Positions 1 to 10,793 of a stretch of 64,000 nt of DNA are shown piece after piece (within the stretch, counting starts at the first letter, position 1; every line of letters starts with the position of its first letter). The stretch lies in NCBI GenBank assembly GCA_007449985.2, contig VIIQ02000030.1, positions 1 to 64,000 on the forward strand. Reading direction: 5' to 3'. Below the pieces are notes generated by a model, which searched no databases, had not been told where the DNA came from, and saw only the letters and a list, made by a program, of their open reading frames with translations. Position numbers and translations under genes: made by a program. The stretch comes from Desmodesmus armatus (lineage: Eukaryota; Chlorophyta; Chlorophyceae; Sphaeropleales; Scenedesmaceae).

Positions 1-3000
1 GTTGCAGGGGCCCACTATGTTTATTGACGAGTGCCCGGCCCAGTAGTGGTACACTCACAACTGACAGGGACTTTTACTCCCTGCACCTGGTGGTTGCTGC
101 GGCTTGCTGGGCTTGCAGGGTCAGGCAGCAGCGGCAGCAGCTGGAATGGCATCCAATGGCCTGGCAGCAGCAGCAGCAGCAGTAAGCAGTCGTGCCCGGG
201 TGTGTTCATGTCCCCGCCGTTTATCCTTCCATGCTAGACCCATCGTGTAACAACCCCCCCCCCCCCCCCCACCCACCCACTCACCCACAAACATCCCACA
301 ACTCTCTGCCACCACCTGGTGGTTGCTGTGGCTTGCAGGGTCAGGCAGCAGCAGCAGCCAACGGCCCCAACAGCAGCAGCAGTAAGCGTCGGTGCCGGGT
401 GTGTTCATGTCCCCGCGTTCATACCCTCCATGCTGGACCCCATCGTGTAACCCCCCCCCCCCCCCCCCACCCACCCCACCCCACCCCACCCACACCCACC
501 CACCCACAACCATCACATGACTCTCCGCCACTGCCTGGTGGTTGCTGTGGCTTGCAGGGTCAGCAGCAGCAGCAGCTGGCGCAGCAGCCAACGGCCTGGC
601 AGCAGCAGCAGTAAGCAGTCGGTGCCGGGTGTGTTCATGTCCCCGCCGTTCATCCCTTCCATGCTGGACCCCATTTGGCTGCCTTCAGCCCCCACAGGGC
701 GCAGCAGCAGAAGGAGGCAAAGAGCAGCAAGACCAGCTACGCAGCGGCATCGCGCACACGCTTCCAGGTAATGCACGCTATGCTTTGCCTTGGGCTCCCA
801 GCGGTCTAGCTACCGACTCGGCTGCTGTGTGTGTGGCCAGCCGGTGGGGTCCACCCCCCCTGTGCCTTACAAACGTGCGCTCATGACACCGATGCTCCAT
901 CAGCCTGCCTGGCTCCCTATGGGGTGTTCAGGCATGGCCTGAACCATGTGCCAGTTACAGTAGCTGAATGTGTGATCAGTAGTCTCATTCACTGTATCAG
1001 CCTCAAGCGGCGTCAGAGTATGTTGTTTGCATCTCACACAGTGGCTCCGTGGGGGAGCTTTGCATTATTTGAACTGCCTGCTGTAGTGCACTAAAGTGCT
1101 CAATTGCCTCCTGTCCCTCCCCCTTTACATAGCACATGCACACCTTGTAGCGCATTTGCTTGGCTATCGCTGTCTCTGGAGGGAAAGGGATGAGTGGTGT
1201 CTCACGTCCTGACGGTGTCCTGTGCCCCTCTTCTCCCCCCAACCCCCCACCCCCCGGCGCGTGTGTGTTCATGTCTGACCCCCCCCCTCCCCCCCCCCCC
1301 CCCCCCCCCCCCGCGCGTGTGTGTTCATGTCTGACCCCCCCCCCCCGTGTGTGTGTGTGTGTGTGCGTGTGTGTTGATGCACAGGAGCAGCCCCAGGAGG
1401 ATGCGCAGGAGTTCATCCAGCACTTCCTCAGCAAACTGCACGAGGAGCTGGCAGAGGTGCGGGGGGGCTAGCAAATGTGTGCGGGGGCAGGGCAAGAGGG
1501 GGCAGGGCTGTGTGTGCAAGCACATGCTGCCTTTTTAGGGAAGGAAATGTTACACGCCGACACATTTGCCACACATCAATAGCATTGCCTTTTTGCAAAG
1601 TTTACGTCGTCAGCACATGGTGGGAGTGTGTGTGTGTGAGTAGGAGAGGGGGGGGGTGTTAAAGCCAGGAAGCTGCGTCCCACCTCCCCACCCACCTGGA
1701 GGCACGAGCTGGGGGGGGGTGCGTTGGCAGTCACCAGCGGTGCCACGTGCGTTCGGTCCGATGGTCAATATGGATTTCAATGTTTGCTGCATGTCAATGT
1801 GTGCTGCTCTCTATCCACTTTGCCTGGGCACAGCCCTGGCAGTGGATCCACCTGGCACCGAGCTTAGGTCACTGTTGTGTGTACACTCTCAGCTTGGGAG
1901 AACAAACATATGTGTGATGTTCCCCTACATTGCCATGGAGGTCAATGATGCAAAAACATACTTTGAGATGTGCATCTGTCTAAGACATCGAGCTTGAGCC
2001 AACTGTTTGTGTGCTGTTGCCCTGCAGATGCGCAAGGTGCTCAAGGCGGGTGGCTGTGTGTCAAGCAGCAAACGCATGGCCGCCAGCAGCAGCAGCAGCG
2101 CCAGCATGGCGGCAGTGGCCAAGCCGTCGGGAGGGGACGACGAGGAGGAGTGGGCGACGGTGAGTCTGTTTTGGGGGTGTGAGGGGTGGCGCACAGCCAC
2201 CTGTATGTGCTGTAAAGCTTTTCCTGCTGTGAACATTGGCGCCCGATTTCGCAAGCGGTGTGCACCGCCTGCCCCCTGCATGCACTGTACAGGTGGTTGG
2301 ACCGCGCAATCAGGTGTTTCAGCAAGGAGGTTGCTGAGCGCACACCCATCATGGGCTGTGCTGTCAAATAGCGTGCTCAACCTTTTTGATTGCATGGGTG
2401 TGTACCGCCGTCCCCCTTGCACGCACCGTACAGGTGGTTGGTCCCCGCAACAAGGCCGCCACAGCGCACGGCAGCAAGGAGGTTGCCGAGCGCACACCCA
2501 TCATGGCCTGTGCTGTCAAAAAGCTTGCTCAATGTCTTGTGCACGTATTGTTGCGTACCGCCTGGCCCCTGCTCGCACTGTACAGGTGGTTGATCCCTGC
2601 AACAAGGCGGCAACAACTCTTGGCACCAAGGAGATTGCAGGGTGCTCAGTGTTGACGACTGCATTGTTGTGTGCTGTCTGTCCCCTGCACTGCACCGTCC
2701 AGGTGGTTGGTCCCCGCAACAAGGCTGCTACAGCGCGTGGCAGCAAGGAGGGTTGCTGAGCGCACACCCATCATGGCATGTGCTGTCAAAAAGCGTGCCG
2801 AATGGTTTTTGAACATATTGTTGTGAACCGCCTTCCCTCTTGCACGCACCATACAGGTGGTTGGTCCCCGCAACAAGGCTGCCACAGCTCGCGGCAGCAA
2901 GGAGGTTGCCGAGCGCACACCCATCAGCCAGCTGTTTGGTGGGGCGCTGCAGAGCACCATACGCACGCGCGGCCAGGGCAAGCCCTCTGTCACACAGCAG

Positions 3001-5290
3001 CCCATGTTTGCAGTGCACCTTGAGGCACACCACCCAACACTGGAGGAGGCGTTCGCAGCCTTGACACGCCCAGAGCTGATCTCAGGTGGGTGCTGAGCGA
3101 GGGGTGGGGGTAAACTCAGTGGTGGGTGGGGGTGGGGCGCGGGGGGGGGGGGGACCCATGTGTGGAGCACAACCCACTTGGCGGGGGGGGGGGGGGTCAG
3201 AGTGGTGTGTTGTTGGGGTGGGGTGTGTGCTGAGGTGTGTTTGTGGTGCACCTTGAGGCACACCACCCATGTTTGCGGCTCTCACGCGCGCAGAGCTGAT
3301 CTCAGGTGGGTATAATGAGTGGGGGGTGGGGGAGTACGGAGTGGCTGTAGGGGGGGGGGGTACCCACGTGTGCGGCACACCTCACTTGGAAGGGGGTCAG
3401 AGTGGTTTGTTGTTGGGGTGTGTGTGGGCGGGGGGGGGGGGGGAGGCTGAAGTATGTTTGCGGTGCACCTTGAGGCCCACCACCCCACACTGGAGGAGGC
3501 GTTTGCAGCTCTCACACGCCCAGAGCTGATCTCAGGTGGGTGCAGTAGTGACAGCAAAATGGTTATGGTGTGTGTGTGTGGGGCAGGGAGTGCGGCTGGT
3601 GTGTTTAGTTCAGCGCTCAAGTTGTGTGGGGTGTGTTTGTTTGTGGGGGGGGGGGGGAGAAGTGTTTGCGGTGCACCTTGAGGCCCACCACCCCACACTG
3701 GTGGAGGCCTTCGCACCCAGAGCTAGTCTCATGTGGGTACTGAGTGGGGGGGGGGGAGTGGTGCGATGGGTGCCAAGGGGGATTTTGGATCGGGGCAGTG
3801 CATTCTGCTTGCAGCTTCTGGGTCAATGCTAACACCCTGCTGCTGCTGCGTGTCGCTGTAGGCTACAAGGCGAATGAGAAGAGCCAGCCCACAGATGCTG
3901 AGAAGGCCATCAAGCTGGCAGCACTGCCAAAGGTGAGACTCCAGGGCTCCAGGGTATTTTGGTGCAGAAGCACCAAAATACAGCAAGTCATCCAACACAG
4001 GCCTCTGGCCACAGAACCACAACACAGCTAGCCACTGTCCTTTCATGCAAGACATGTGGCGTTGCTCAGCAGTCCGCCCTGCTGAGGTTGGTGCTGCTGT
4101 CCTGTTATATGATGTGCTGCTGTGATGGTGAGCAGCACCATCACCCCCATGCATGCGGGGATGCTTTGTGGCTAGGTTGCAACGGTGCCGCCTCACACAA
4201 ACAACAATGCCTGCAGACTGTTTTCTTTTTGTGATGCTTGTGGTGCTGTGTCGTGTGCTGCCGTGTCGTGTGCTGCTGTGTCGCGTGTGGCCAGGTGTTC
4301 CTGATTCTCATCTTGGACTACGCTGTTTGCTATGTCACACAACCACAACCCTGTCACCCCCATGCATGCTGACATGCCTTGTGGCCAGGTTTCAACGCTG
4401 CCGCCTCACACAACCAACAAATCAAAAAGACCGCAGATTGCTTTGTGTACCGTCTGTTTTGTTGCGTGCTGCTGTGTGTGCGTGTGTCCAGGTGTTCCTG
4501 ATCCACATCATGGACTATGCCTTTGGTGTGGATGACGGCACCAGCAAGCTGCACCACCGCATGCGCTTTGGCCCTGAGCTGCGCATCCTGCCGCAGTGGG
4601 TCAGTGACTGCTGCCCCAACAGGAGGGACGCACGCTACCGCCTGGTGTCGACGGTGACACACCACGGGCGACATGCGGCAGGTATGTGTTTTGTTGGGGG
4701 GGCAAGGGTGTAGCTGGTGCCAACTGTGACGCAGCACAGGCACAATGCGGCAGTAATATTTGTGGTGGTGGTGGTGGTGGAGGGCTGGAGTGGTGGTTGT
4801 CCCTGGCGTCAACACACCATGGGCCGCACACAGCAGGTGTGATCACATCCCCATCATGATGGGGAGGGGTGCGGGTGATGTGTTGACGTCTGGTGTGCAC
4901 TTGAAACGTCCGGCCGGCATGTGACAGTCTTGAAGCGAGGAGCCGGGAAGGGGGGGGGGGGAGACTGGTTGTGAAGCCTGGTGTCAACTGCGACAGACGG
5001 CGCGTGGTGAGGGGGCGAGTCCACATAGTGGTGCTGCCATCACACATGTTTGTTGCATGCCGGTGCAGGCCTCACGCAGTGCCTCAGCTGACACACAAAC
5101 ACACAACCAAACATGTCACACATGCTGCCATCACGATGTTGCTTTGTCTTCTGCAGGTGGCCACTACACCGCGCATGTGCGTCAGCCCAACGGCACCTGG
5201 CTGCTGATGAACGATGCTGAGGTCATGGTGGTCAAGGAGCCGCGCGTGCTGAACGACACACCGTACCTGCTCATGTACGAGCGCATCTGA
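1..5290 (+). CDS. USP10/UBP24-type ubiquitin carboxyl-terminal hydrolase (5' end outside window)
   Basis: A cysteine peptidase of family C19 that removes ubiquitin from proteins. Phase-consistent exons are 119-181, 339-381, 558-610, 698-767, 1385-1456, 2028-2159, 2857-3085, 3862-3932, 4492-4681 and 5157-5290. They give about 352 residues and a TGA stop. Visible landmarks are EDAQEFIQHFLSKLHEEL, then GPRNKAATARGSKEVAERT (compare the VGPKNK segment of plant UBP24), an FLIHIMDYAF strand, THHGRHAAGGHYTAHVR with the catalytic His, and the NDAEV box with the third catalytic residue. The catalytic Cys box must lie left of the window. The first four exons encode a Gln-rich insert, and their frames are inferred only from phase. 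The introns are full of partial exon copies (separate entries). Family assignment is firm; which plant UBP it is orthologous to is inferred. Confidence 0.85.
85..697 (+). repeat. Tandem array of three Gln-rich exon plus intron units
   Basis: Three units of about 220 bp each hold the intron end CCTGGTGGTTGCTG..GGCTTGCAG, a CAG-rich exon, a GTAAGC donor, the phrase GTGTGTTCATGTCCCCGCC and, in the first two, a poly-C run. Acceptors are at 118, 338 and 557; donors are at 182, 382 and 611. Exon lengths are 63, 43 and 53 nt. The last two add up to a multiple of three, so the array can be read through in one frame into the next exon at 698. The poly-C runs (about 254-270 and 450-468) mark the unit boundaries. 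Confidence 0.8.
1230..1380 (+). repeat. Poly-C/GT low-complexity tract in deubiquitinase intron
   Basis: The phrase GCGTGTGTGTTCATGTCTGA followed by a long C run occurs twice (about 1259-1312 and 1313-1346), then a GT microsatellite leads into the acceptor at 1384. The phrase resembles the GTGTGTTCATGTCCCC of the upstream exon array, so this looks like a further decayed part of the same repeat. Confidence 0.7.
2289..2940 (+). repeat. Five-copy array of the start of one exon
   Basis: The sequence ACAGGTGGTTGGTCCCCGC and the following 50-70 bp occur at about 2290, 2430, 2586, 2699 and 2853. Only the last copy (exon 2857-3085) continues into the conserved SQLFGGALQ coding sequence. The four upstream copies share the first half of the exon and then run into the same downstream intron sequence (ATGGCCTGTGCTGTCAAAAA-like). 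The copies at 2290, 2586 and 2699 carry indels or substitutions that break the frame. They are decayed pseudo-exons with a retained AG/GT at the acceptor. Confidence 0.85.
3003..3740 (+). repeat. Four-copy array of the end of the same exon
   Basis: The coding stretch MFAVHLEAHHPTLEEAFAAL and the donor CTCAGGTGGG recur about every 210-235 bp: 3003-3090 (used), 3241-3310 (internal deletion), 3453-3541 (intact, with donor) and 3664-3738 (deletion and damaged donor). Poly-G runs separate the units. The 3453-3541 copy is intact enough to serve as an alternative exon end. The true next exon starts at 3862. Confidence 0.85.
3955..3980. repeat. Perfect inverted repeat, 11-bp arms
   Basis: Arms TATTTTGGTGC (3955-3965) and GCACCAAAATA (3970-3980) flank the 4-nt loop AGAA. 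It lies just inside the intron that follows exon 3862-3932 of the deubiquitinase gene. Confidence 0.9.
4139..4530 (+). repeat. Two-copy duplication of intron end plus exon start
   Basis: CACCCCCATGCATGC and the following 80 bp occur at about 4142 and 4356. Each is followed by a splice acceptor and the start of one exon: CCAGGTGTTCCTGAT at about 4290 and at 4489. The first copy diverges after about 30 bp; the second is the functional exon 4492-4681. The unit length is about 205 bp, close to the other arrays in this gene. Confidence 0.75.
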
Positions 5291-6567
5291 GGCAGGCTTG
5301 ACGCTGCTCGGGAGATGCGCTGGTGCCACGGCATATGCCTCAAGATGTGTCAGCTTGCATACAACGGAGTCGAGGCGTTGATGTGGAGTCAATTTGGCTG
5401 CTAGCTGCAAGGGAGGGGTGTGCGCCATGTGTGCACAACTAGCAGGGGTTGAGATACTTATCTTGCTTCGGGTGCTTGGGAAATGCACTGTGTCATTTAC
5501 TATGATGGTACTGCTCATTCAGGGCCCCTAAGTGCAGCAAGAATCATATTAGCAGGACCATGCTTCTACCTTGAAGTTGTGTTGCTTGGGAGCATGTATT
5601 GAGGCGGCAGGTCTGCTTGCTTTTCTGGCTCTGCTGGTGCGGTCCAGGAACAACAGAACAACTGTGCGACATTTGGTGGTGTTGTGCAACGGCTGTTGTG
5701 TTTGCACTGTAACTGATTGCACTGTGACACTGGACACAGCAAATGAAAAGAGCATTGGGCCACGCCTGAATGTAGGCTGTAAAAGTCTGTGACTGTTTTT
5801 GGATTGGCAAGATGTGTTTGTGTGTTGCTTGCATCAGCTTGTTGAGTTGTCTGCCCAACTGGATATGACTGTGCTCTGTGCAGCACGTTGAGAAACGCTA
5901 TATCGCACAGCATTGCGAGACAGCAGTTGATGGGACCAGACACACTCGCAAAGGGGTGTGGCAGCATGATGTGGCAGAATCAAGGGAGAAACCCTCACTA
6001 TAGTTGCCTGGGGAGATAGTGACAACCCAGCTTGCCTATTGCCGTGGAGTCTGCCACACAACAGATGGTCACCCAGCCAGATATCTGGCATATCGATATG
6101 CTGGCTCAACACCAGGCACCACACTGCAAGGACGGGGACAGTGCTCCCCCAGACTGTGCATTGTGAGATGCACAAACATTTTGAAGGATGGGCCGTCATG
6201 ATTGCTGCAACGGAACAGAAATCAGGCATTGTGGCAGCATTCAATCCCACTAATCCCCTACTGTAGGTGTGATCAGCATCATTGTGGCCTTATTTCCCCG
6301 CAAAAAGGATGATCACATTACACTCTCACAGCATTTTCAAGCTACCCAGCTTCTTTGGCTCTGTGAGTACTCCAGTCCAAACCTCGGTCAAAGCCCCGTG
6401 AAATCTCACTCGCACGAAAGTGTGCGCGGTGCTCGTGTTATGCGTGCGTGTGCTGTACATCTTCACTTGCTTGCTCGCATCTCACCTGAGGCAAGTCACA
6501 CAGGTCGATCACCACCTCGGTCCTACGTTTGATCTGGTGAAGCCAACTTTCTACCACGCAGCCAACC
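5291..6567. other. Intergenic: 3' UTR of deubiquitinase and upstream region of LHCII gene
   Basis: No coding sequence is supported. TGTAA motifs, the usual chlorophyte poly(A) signal, lie near 5706 and 5779 about 420-490 bp after the stop. Around 6073-6104 there are two adjacent short palindromes (CCAGATATCTGG and CATATCGATATG) inside an imperfect larger hairpin. I see no clear TATA box in front of the LHCII start. Confidence 0.5.
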
Positions 6568-9500
6568 ATGATGCTGTCCAGGGTATGTGCGGTGCTTGAA
6601 ATACTTTGTTCATTGGAGTTGAGCATCTCGGACGCTGCATTACGCCTGATTACCTTGCACAATGCATTGCTAAGCCCAAGGTCAGTGCAGCAACCTCGCT
6701 CACCCTTCCACCTGTGTCTTGTTGTCTTGTTGTGTTCCTGTAGACCACCAGCGTCAACGTGCAGGCCCGCATGACCAAGAAGGGCGGCACAGGCACCACC
6801 AAGGGCTCCAAGGCTGGACCTGCATCCGGCAGGAAGACCCTGCGGTGTGTGTTAGCTGTTCCTCAATGCTGCCTTGTATGGTTTGGATCATCGAAAACGA
6901 ATCTAAACTAGCAGTCAGTAACCATCAGGGAGGCCCAGAGCTCATCTCCACTGGCAAACCTTGCAATGCATTTGCATTACCTGCCGGAGCAGTGACTGTA
7001 CTTGAGGCATCGGCTGAAGTGCCTCAAGCACCACAGCAGCAGGTGTATATTCCCAACAAGCCCCACCAGCTGAATCATGGCACTGCACATATTGCCTACG
7101 CATATTTTTTGCTGCTGCTGCCTGCAGTGAGCGTGCTGGCTGGTGGGGCCCCTCCGGTGGGGATGAGAGCAAGCTGTCACCCTGGTACGGCCCTGACCGC
7201 AACAAGGTGCGACAGATAGGGGGCTGAATGTGGTGTGCAGTATTACAGCAAACCCTGCAGACACATTTACCAGTCATGGCGTTCGTCTTTCTGTCTGCCA
7301 AGCACCCTGCTTGTGTCTGACTGCAGCGACATGGAACACGTCGGCCAATGCACAGTCGCCACCCAGCTGAAGCATCACCTGTTGCGCTACTTTATACGAA
7401 CACTTCGGCGCCCTGCGCCACTTTATACTAATACTTCGGCGTCCTTTTGCAGTCCCAGCAGGCAAAAAAACGTCATGTGGCCGTCATGCTGCCCCACTGC
7501 ACACAATTTTCAGCGCTGCAGCAGCATTCGGTTGCTTGCAGCTCGCTGTGCAACACTCATGACCTGTTGACTGACCCACCTTGACCCACCCTTGCTGTTG
7601 TCCCCTGTCTGGGTTCTCCCTCTGACGCACACCTCCTTGTCGCATCTACCAGTTCCTGGGTGAGTGGCAAGGCAGGGCGTGGAAAGGGTCGCAGGGTTTG
7701 CATTGGGGTGGGCACCAGCGTGGCCACAACTTGGCAGGGGTTGTCAGGGCCATCCATGACAGCCAATGCAGGCAGCAGGGCTGCATCTGCAGCTGCAAAA
7801 GGCTTATTTGTGTGTGTAGTAATGTGTGGAGACATGGCTTGGCCTGGTACATCCCAGCATGCCACCAACTCTGTTGCACAGCAGTGCTTTCAACAGACCT
7901 TTACAACAAGTCAGCAGAACGGAAAAGTCCCTTGCCACACGATACAACATCAAAGGGACACATCTGTTGTGTGTCTCTGTGCTGCAGGCCCTCTGTCTGG
8001 TGAGGCTCCCTCATACCTGACCGGCGAGTTCCCCGGAGGTGAGCCAGACCCACACACTGTACTTTGCCGCCGCCAATGCATCTGTCCCATCAGACGCTGC
8101 ATCTATGATTATGACCAGTCACGTCAAATAGCTGCAGGGTGCAAAGCATCTATCCTGCCTGCAAGGTCATGGCTGCGGGGCCGCTGTGCATTGTGGGTAC
8201 ATTTGCATCAAACTGCACCACAACAGCCTGTTGTGCATGGCCCATGCTGTGACAGCACATTGTGTGTGTACATCAAGGTGCTGCACCCCACCAGCCCTGC
8301 TGAGGGGCACATGCACAGCATGGTGACATGTGGCTCACGCTGAACAGCTGCTGCTGCTGCTGTTGCCCCCCACGCCACTCACCACCACCCCCCCCCCCCA
8401 CCCCCTCCCACTGCCTCCAGACTATGGCTGGGACACTGCTGGTCTGTCCGCTGACCCCGAGTCGTTCAGGCGCAACAGGGAGCTTGAGGTGATCCACGCA
8501 CGCTGGGCCATGCTGGGTGAGTGAGGGGGGCAATCTCACCCTGTGTGTCGGCATGGTTTGTGTGAGGGGTGGTGTTTAGGTGCTGGGCTGTGCTGGCGTG
8601 GTGTTGAACAATGGTGTGTGCATGTGTCGGGCGTGGGATGTGATGTCTGGGTTTGGGTGGACTGATTGCGTAAATGCTCGCTGGGCCAGAATGAGTGTGG
8701 TAGGAGGGGTGAGGGTGAGAGGCATGGATGTGAGTGCGGGGGGCACACTGCACTGCACGCATTGGTCATGGCGAATCACCTAGCTCTGAAAATATGTGCA
8801 TTTGACAACAAACTGTAGCTGTCCAAGCAGACGTGCATAATGGGCACCCCAGCTTTCCTGGAAGGTACATGTGCATGTGCCTGGCTGTTGCTTGACTTAC
8901 AAATGAGTGCATGCCACTGAATGGACTTATGAATGGTTTGCTGTGTTGGCCCACCATGTGTGCAGGTGCCCTGGGCTGCATCACCCCTGAGCTGCTGGCA
9001 GGCAACGGCATCCCCATCGCTGAGCCAGTGTGGTTCAAGGCAGGTGCACAGATCTTCCAGGTGAGCACACGGCCGAGGCTGGCAGCAGCAGCAGCTAGCA
9101 CCCCATCCCTTTGCTTGTTGCTTGGTCTGACCTGTCCTGTCTGATAGGTGTCGTCTGACAGGGACACAGTGGGACAGCATGCAGCAAGAGCCGGGGTTGT
9201 TGTGAATGCCCCATAATGTCAACAGAGCTGTGGTGCTTGGAAGAGGTGTGGTGTCAGGTGGCAACAGGTTGAGAGGACTGCAGCGTGTGCGTCGTGCTTG
9301 AGTGCAAAGCCAGCTGTAATCGGATATATAGCACCGTACTATCATGGCACGATAAATAGTACATGAACAAACTCCTGCACAGCATTGTTGCGTCATACTG
9401 ATGCGTGCGAGGCACTCTAACCAACAACCCTGACGTGCTGTGCTGTGCTGTAATCAGGACGGTGGCCTGAACTACCTGGGCAACCCTGGCCTGATCCACG

Positions 9501-10793
9501 CTCAGAGCATCCTGGCAACACTGGCTGTGCAGGTGGGTGACCCCGCAGAGCAGCAGTAGCCGGTGCCCGTGCAGAAGAAGGGGTTGACAGGCACAGCAGC
9601 AGCATCACTATTTGGTTCCTGGTGGTTCGGATTGTGAATGGTAAGGGGCACAGCAGTAGCAGTCACTGGTTGCATGTGCCCGTGTGGTTGTGCCTGCTGT
9701 GCTCAGGTGCTGCTGATGGGTGCTGTTGAGAGCTACCGTGCCAACGGTGAGGGCCCCGGCGTTGAGGGCCTCGACAAGCTGTACCCTGGTGAGTGTAAAC
9801 AAAGGGGGAGGGATGCTGGAAAGTGTGGCGGAGATGGGGGATAGGGAGGAAGGCCTGGGTGGAAGAGAGAAGCAGGGAGCAAAGGGATTGAGGGCCTGGA
9901 CAAGCTGTACCCCGGTGAGTGCAAACAGGGGAGAAGGGGGAGGTGTACAGAGGGATACTGGGAAGAGAGCGAAGATGGGGAGGCTGGAGGCAAGAGGAGG
10001 AAGGGCTTGGATAAGCTCTGCAATGGTAAAGGGAGAAAGATGCCGCTAAGGGTTGAGGACGGGGAGAAGGGGGCAGGGGGGGGGGGCAGGGGGGGGGGGC
10101 AGGCAGTCCAGACCTCATCAAGATGCTTTATAACGTCAAGAGGGGTTTGCATACCAGGCTGACGGGTGGTTTTGCTGTGCCTGCTGCTGATTCCAGGTGG
10201 TCCCTTTGACCCCCTGGGCCTGGCTGACGACCCCGACACCCTGGCTGAGCTCAAGGTCAAGGAGATCAAGAACGGTCGCCTGGCCATGTTCAGCATGTTC
10301 GGCTTCTTCGTGCAGGCCATCGTCACCGGCAAGGTGGGTGGGTGGGTGGGCAGCATAAACCTTGCAGCAGGAGTTGGTCGCACAAGCTGCTGCTGTTGCA
10401 ATCACTTGTGGGGGTTGGCTGGCAAGAGCCCCCTGGGTGGCTTGCAGGTGTGCCGCACCATCTGCCATAGCAGGCAGTGGACGAGTCCAGTTGCAGCATG
10501 TTTGCATGTTGTTGGCCAGGGGAGAGCTCTGTCTACACAGTTGAGCCAAGCTGCTGCATGTGTGACTGTGCCAACAGGAGTTTGCAGGCCTCGTATCGGG
10601 GTTCTTGGAGCTGGGCTGCGGTGTGTATGCTGGTGCTGTTGTTTTGTGCTGATGTTGCTGGGTTGTGCTCAATACTGTTGTGTGCTGCTGCCCCATGCTG
10701 CAGGGCCCCATTGCCAACTTGAACGAGCACCTGGCAGACCCTTCCTCCAACAACGCATGGCAGTACGCCACAAAGTTCACCCCAGGCAACTAA
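6568..10793 (+). CDS. LHCB: LHCII chlorophyll a/b-binding protein, chloroplast precursor
   Basis: A thylakoid antenna protein that binds chlorophylls a and b and carotenoids and passes energy to photosystem II. Eleven phase-consistent exons: 6568-6582, 6744-6844, 7128-7206, 7653-7659, 7988-8038, 8421-8516, 8966-9060, 9458-9532, 9707-9788, 10197-10333 and 10704-10793. They sum to 828 nt, 275 residues plus TAA. Seen: trimerisation motif WYGPDR (58-63), [19 protein letters not shown], helix [18 protein letters not shown] with chlorophyll ligands Glu107 and His110, WFKAGAQIF, helix [21 protein letters not shown] with its Glu and Asn ligands, and the C-terminal NEHLADP. The length fits LHCII. The weakest call is exon 1 (15 nt, MMLSR), chosen because AACCATG is a good algal start context and the phase fits. 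The transit peptide would be short. Which LHCBM isoform this is cannot be decided. Confidence 0.93.
9761..10040 (+). repeat. Three-copy duplication of an LHCII exon end and donor
   Basis: The end of exon 9 (GAGGGCCTCGACAAGCTGTA and its GTGAGTG donor) is repeated at about 9887 with synonymous changes and an intact donor. A third, degenerate copy lies at about 10013. The unit is about 125 bp including G/A-rich intron sequence. Use of the second donor would add 126 nt but introduce an in-frame TAG near 9841, so only the first donor is productive. Confidence 0.8.
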
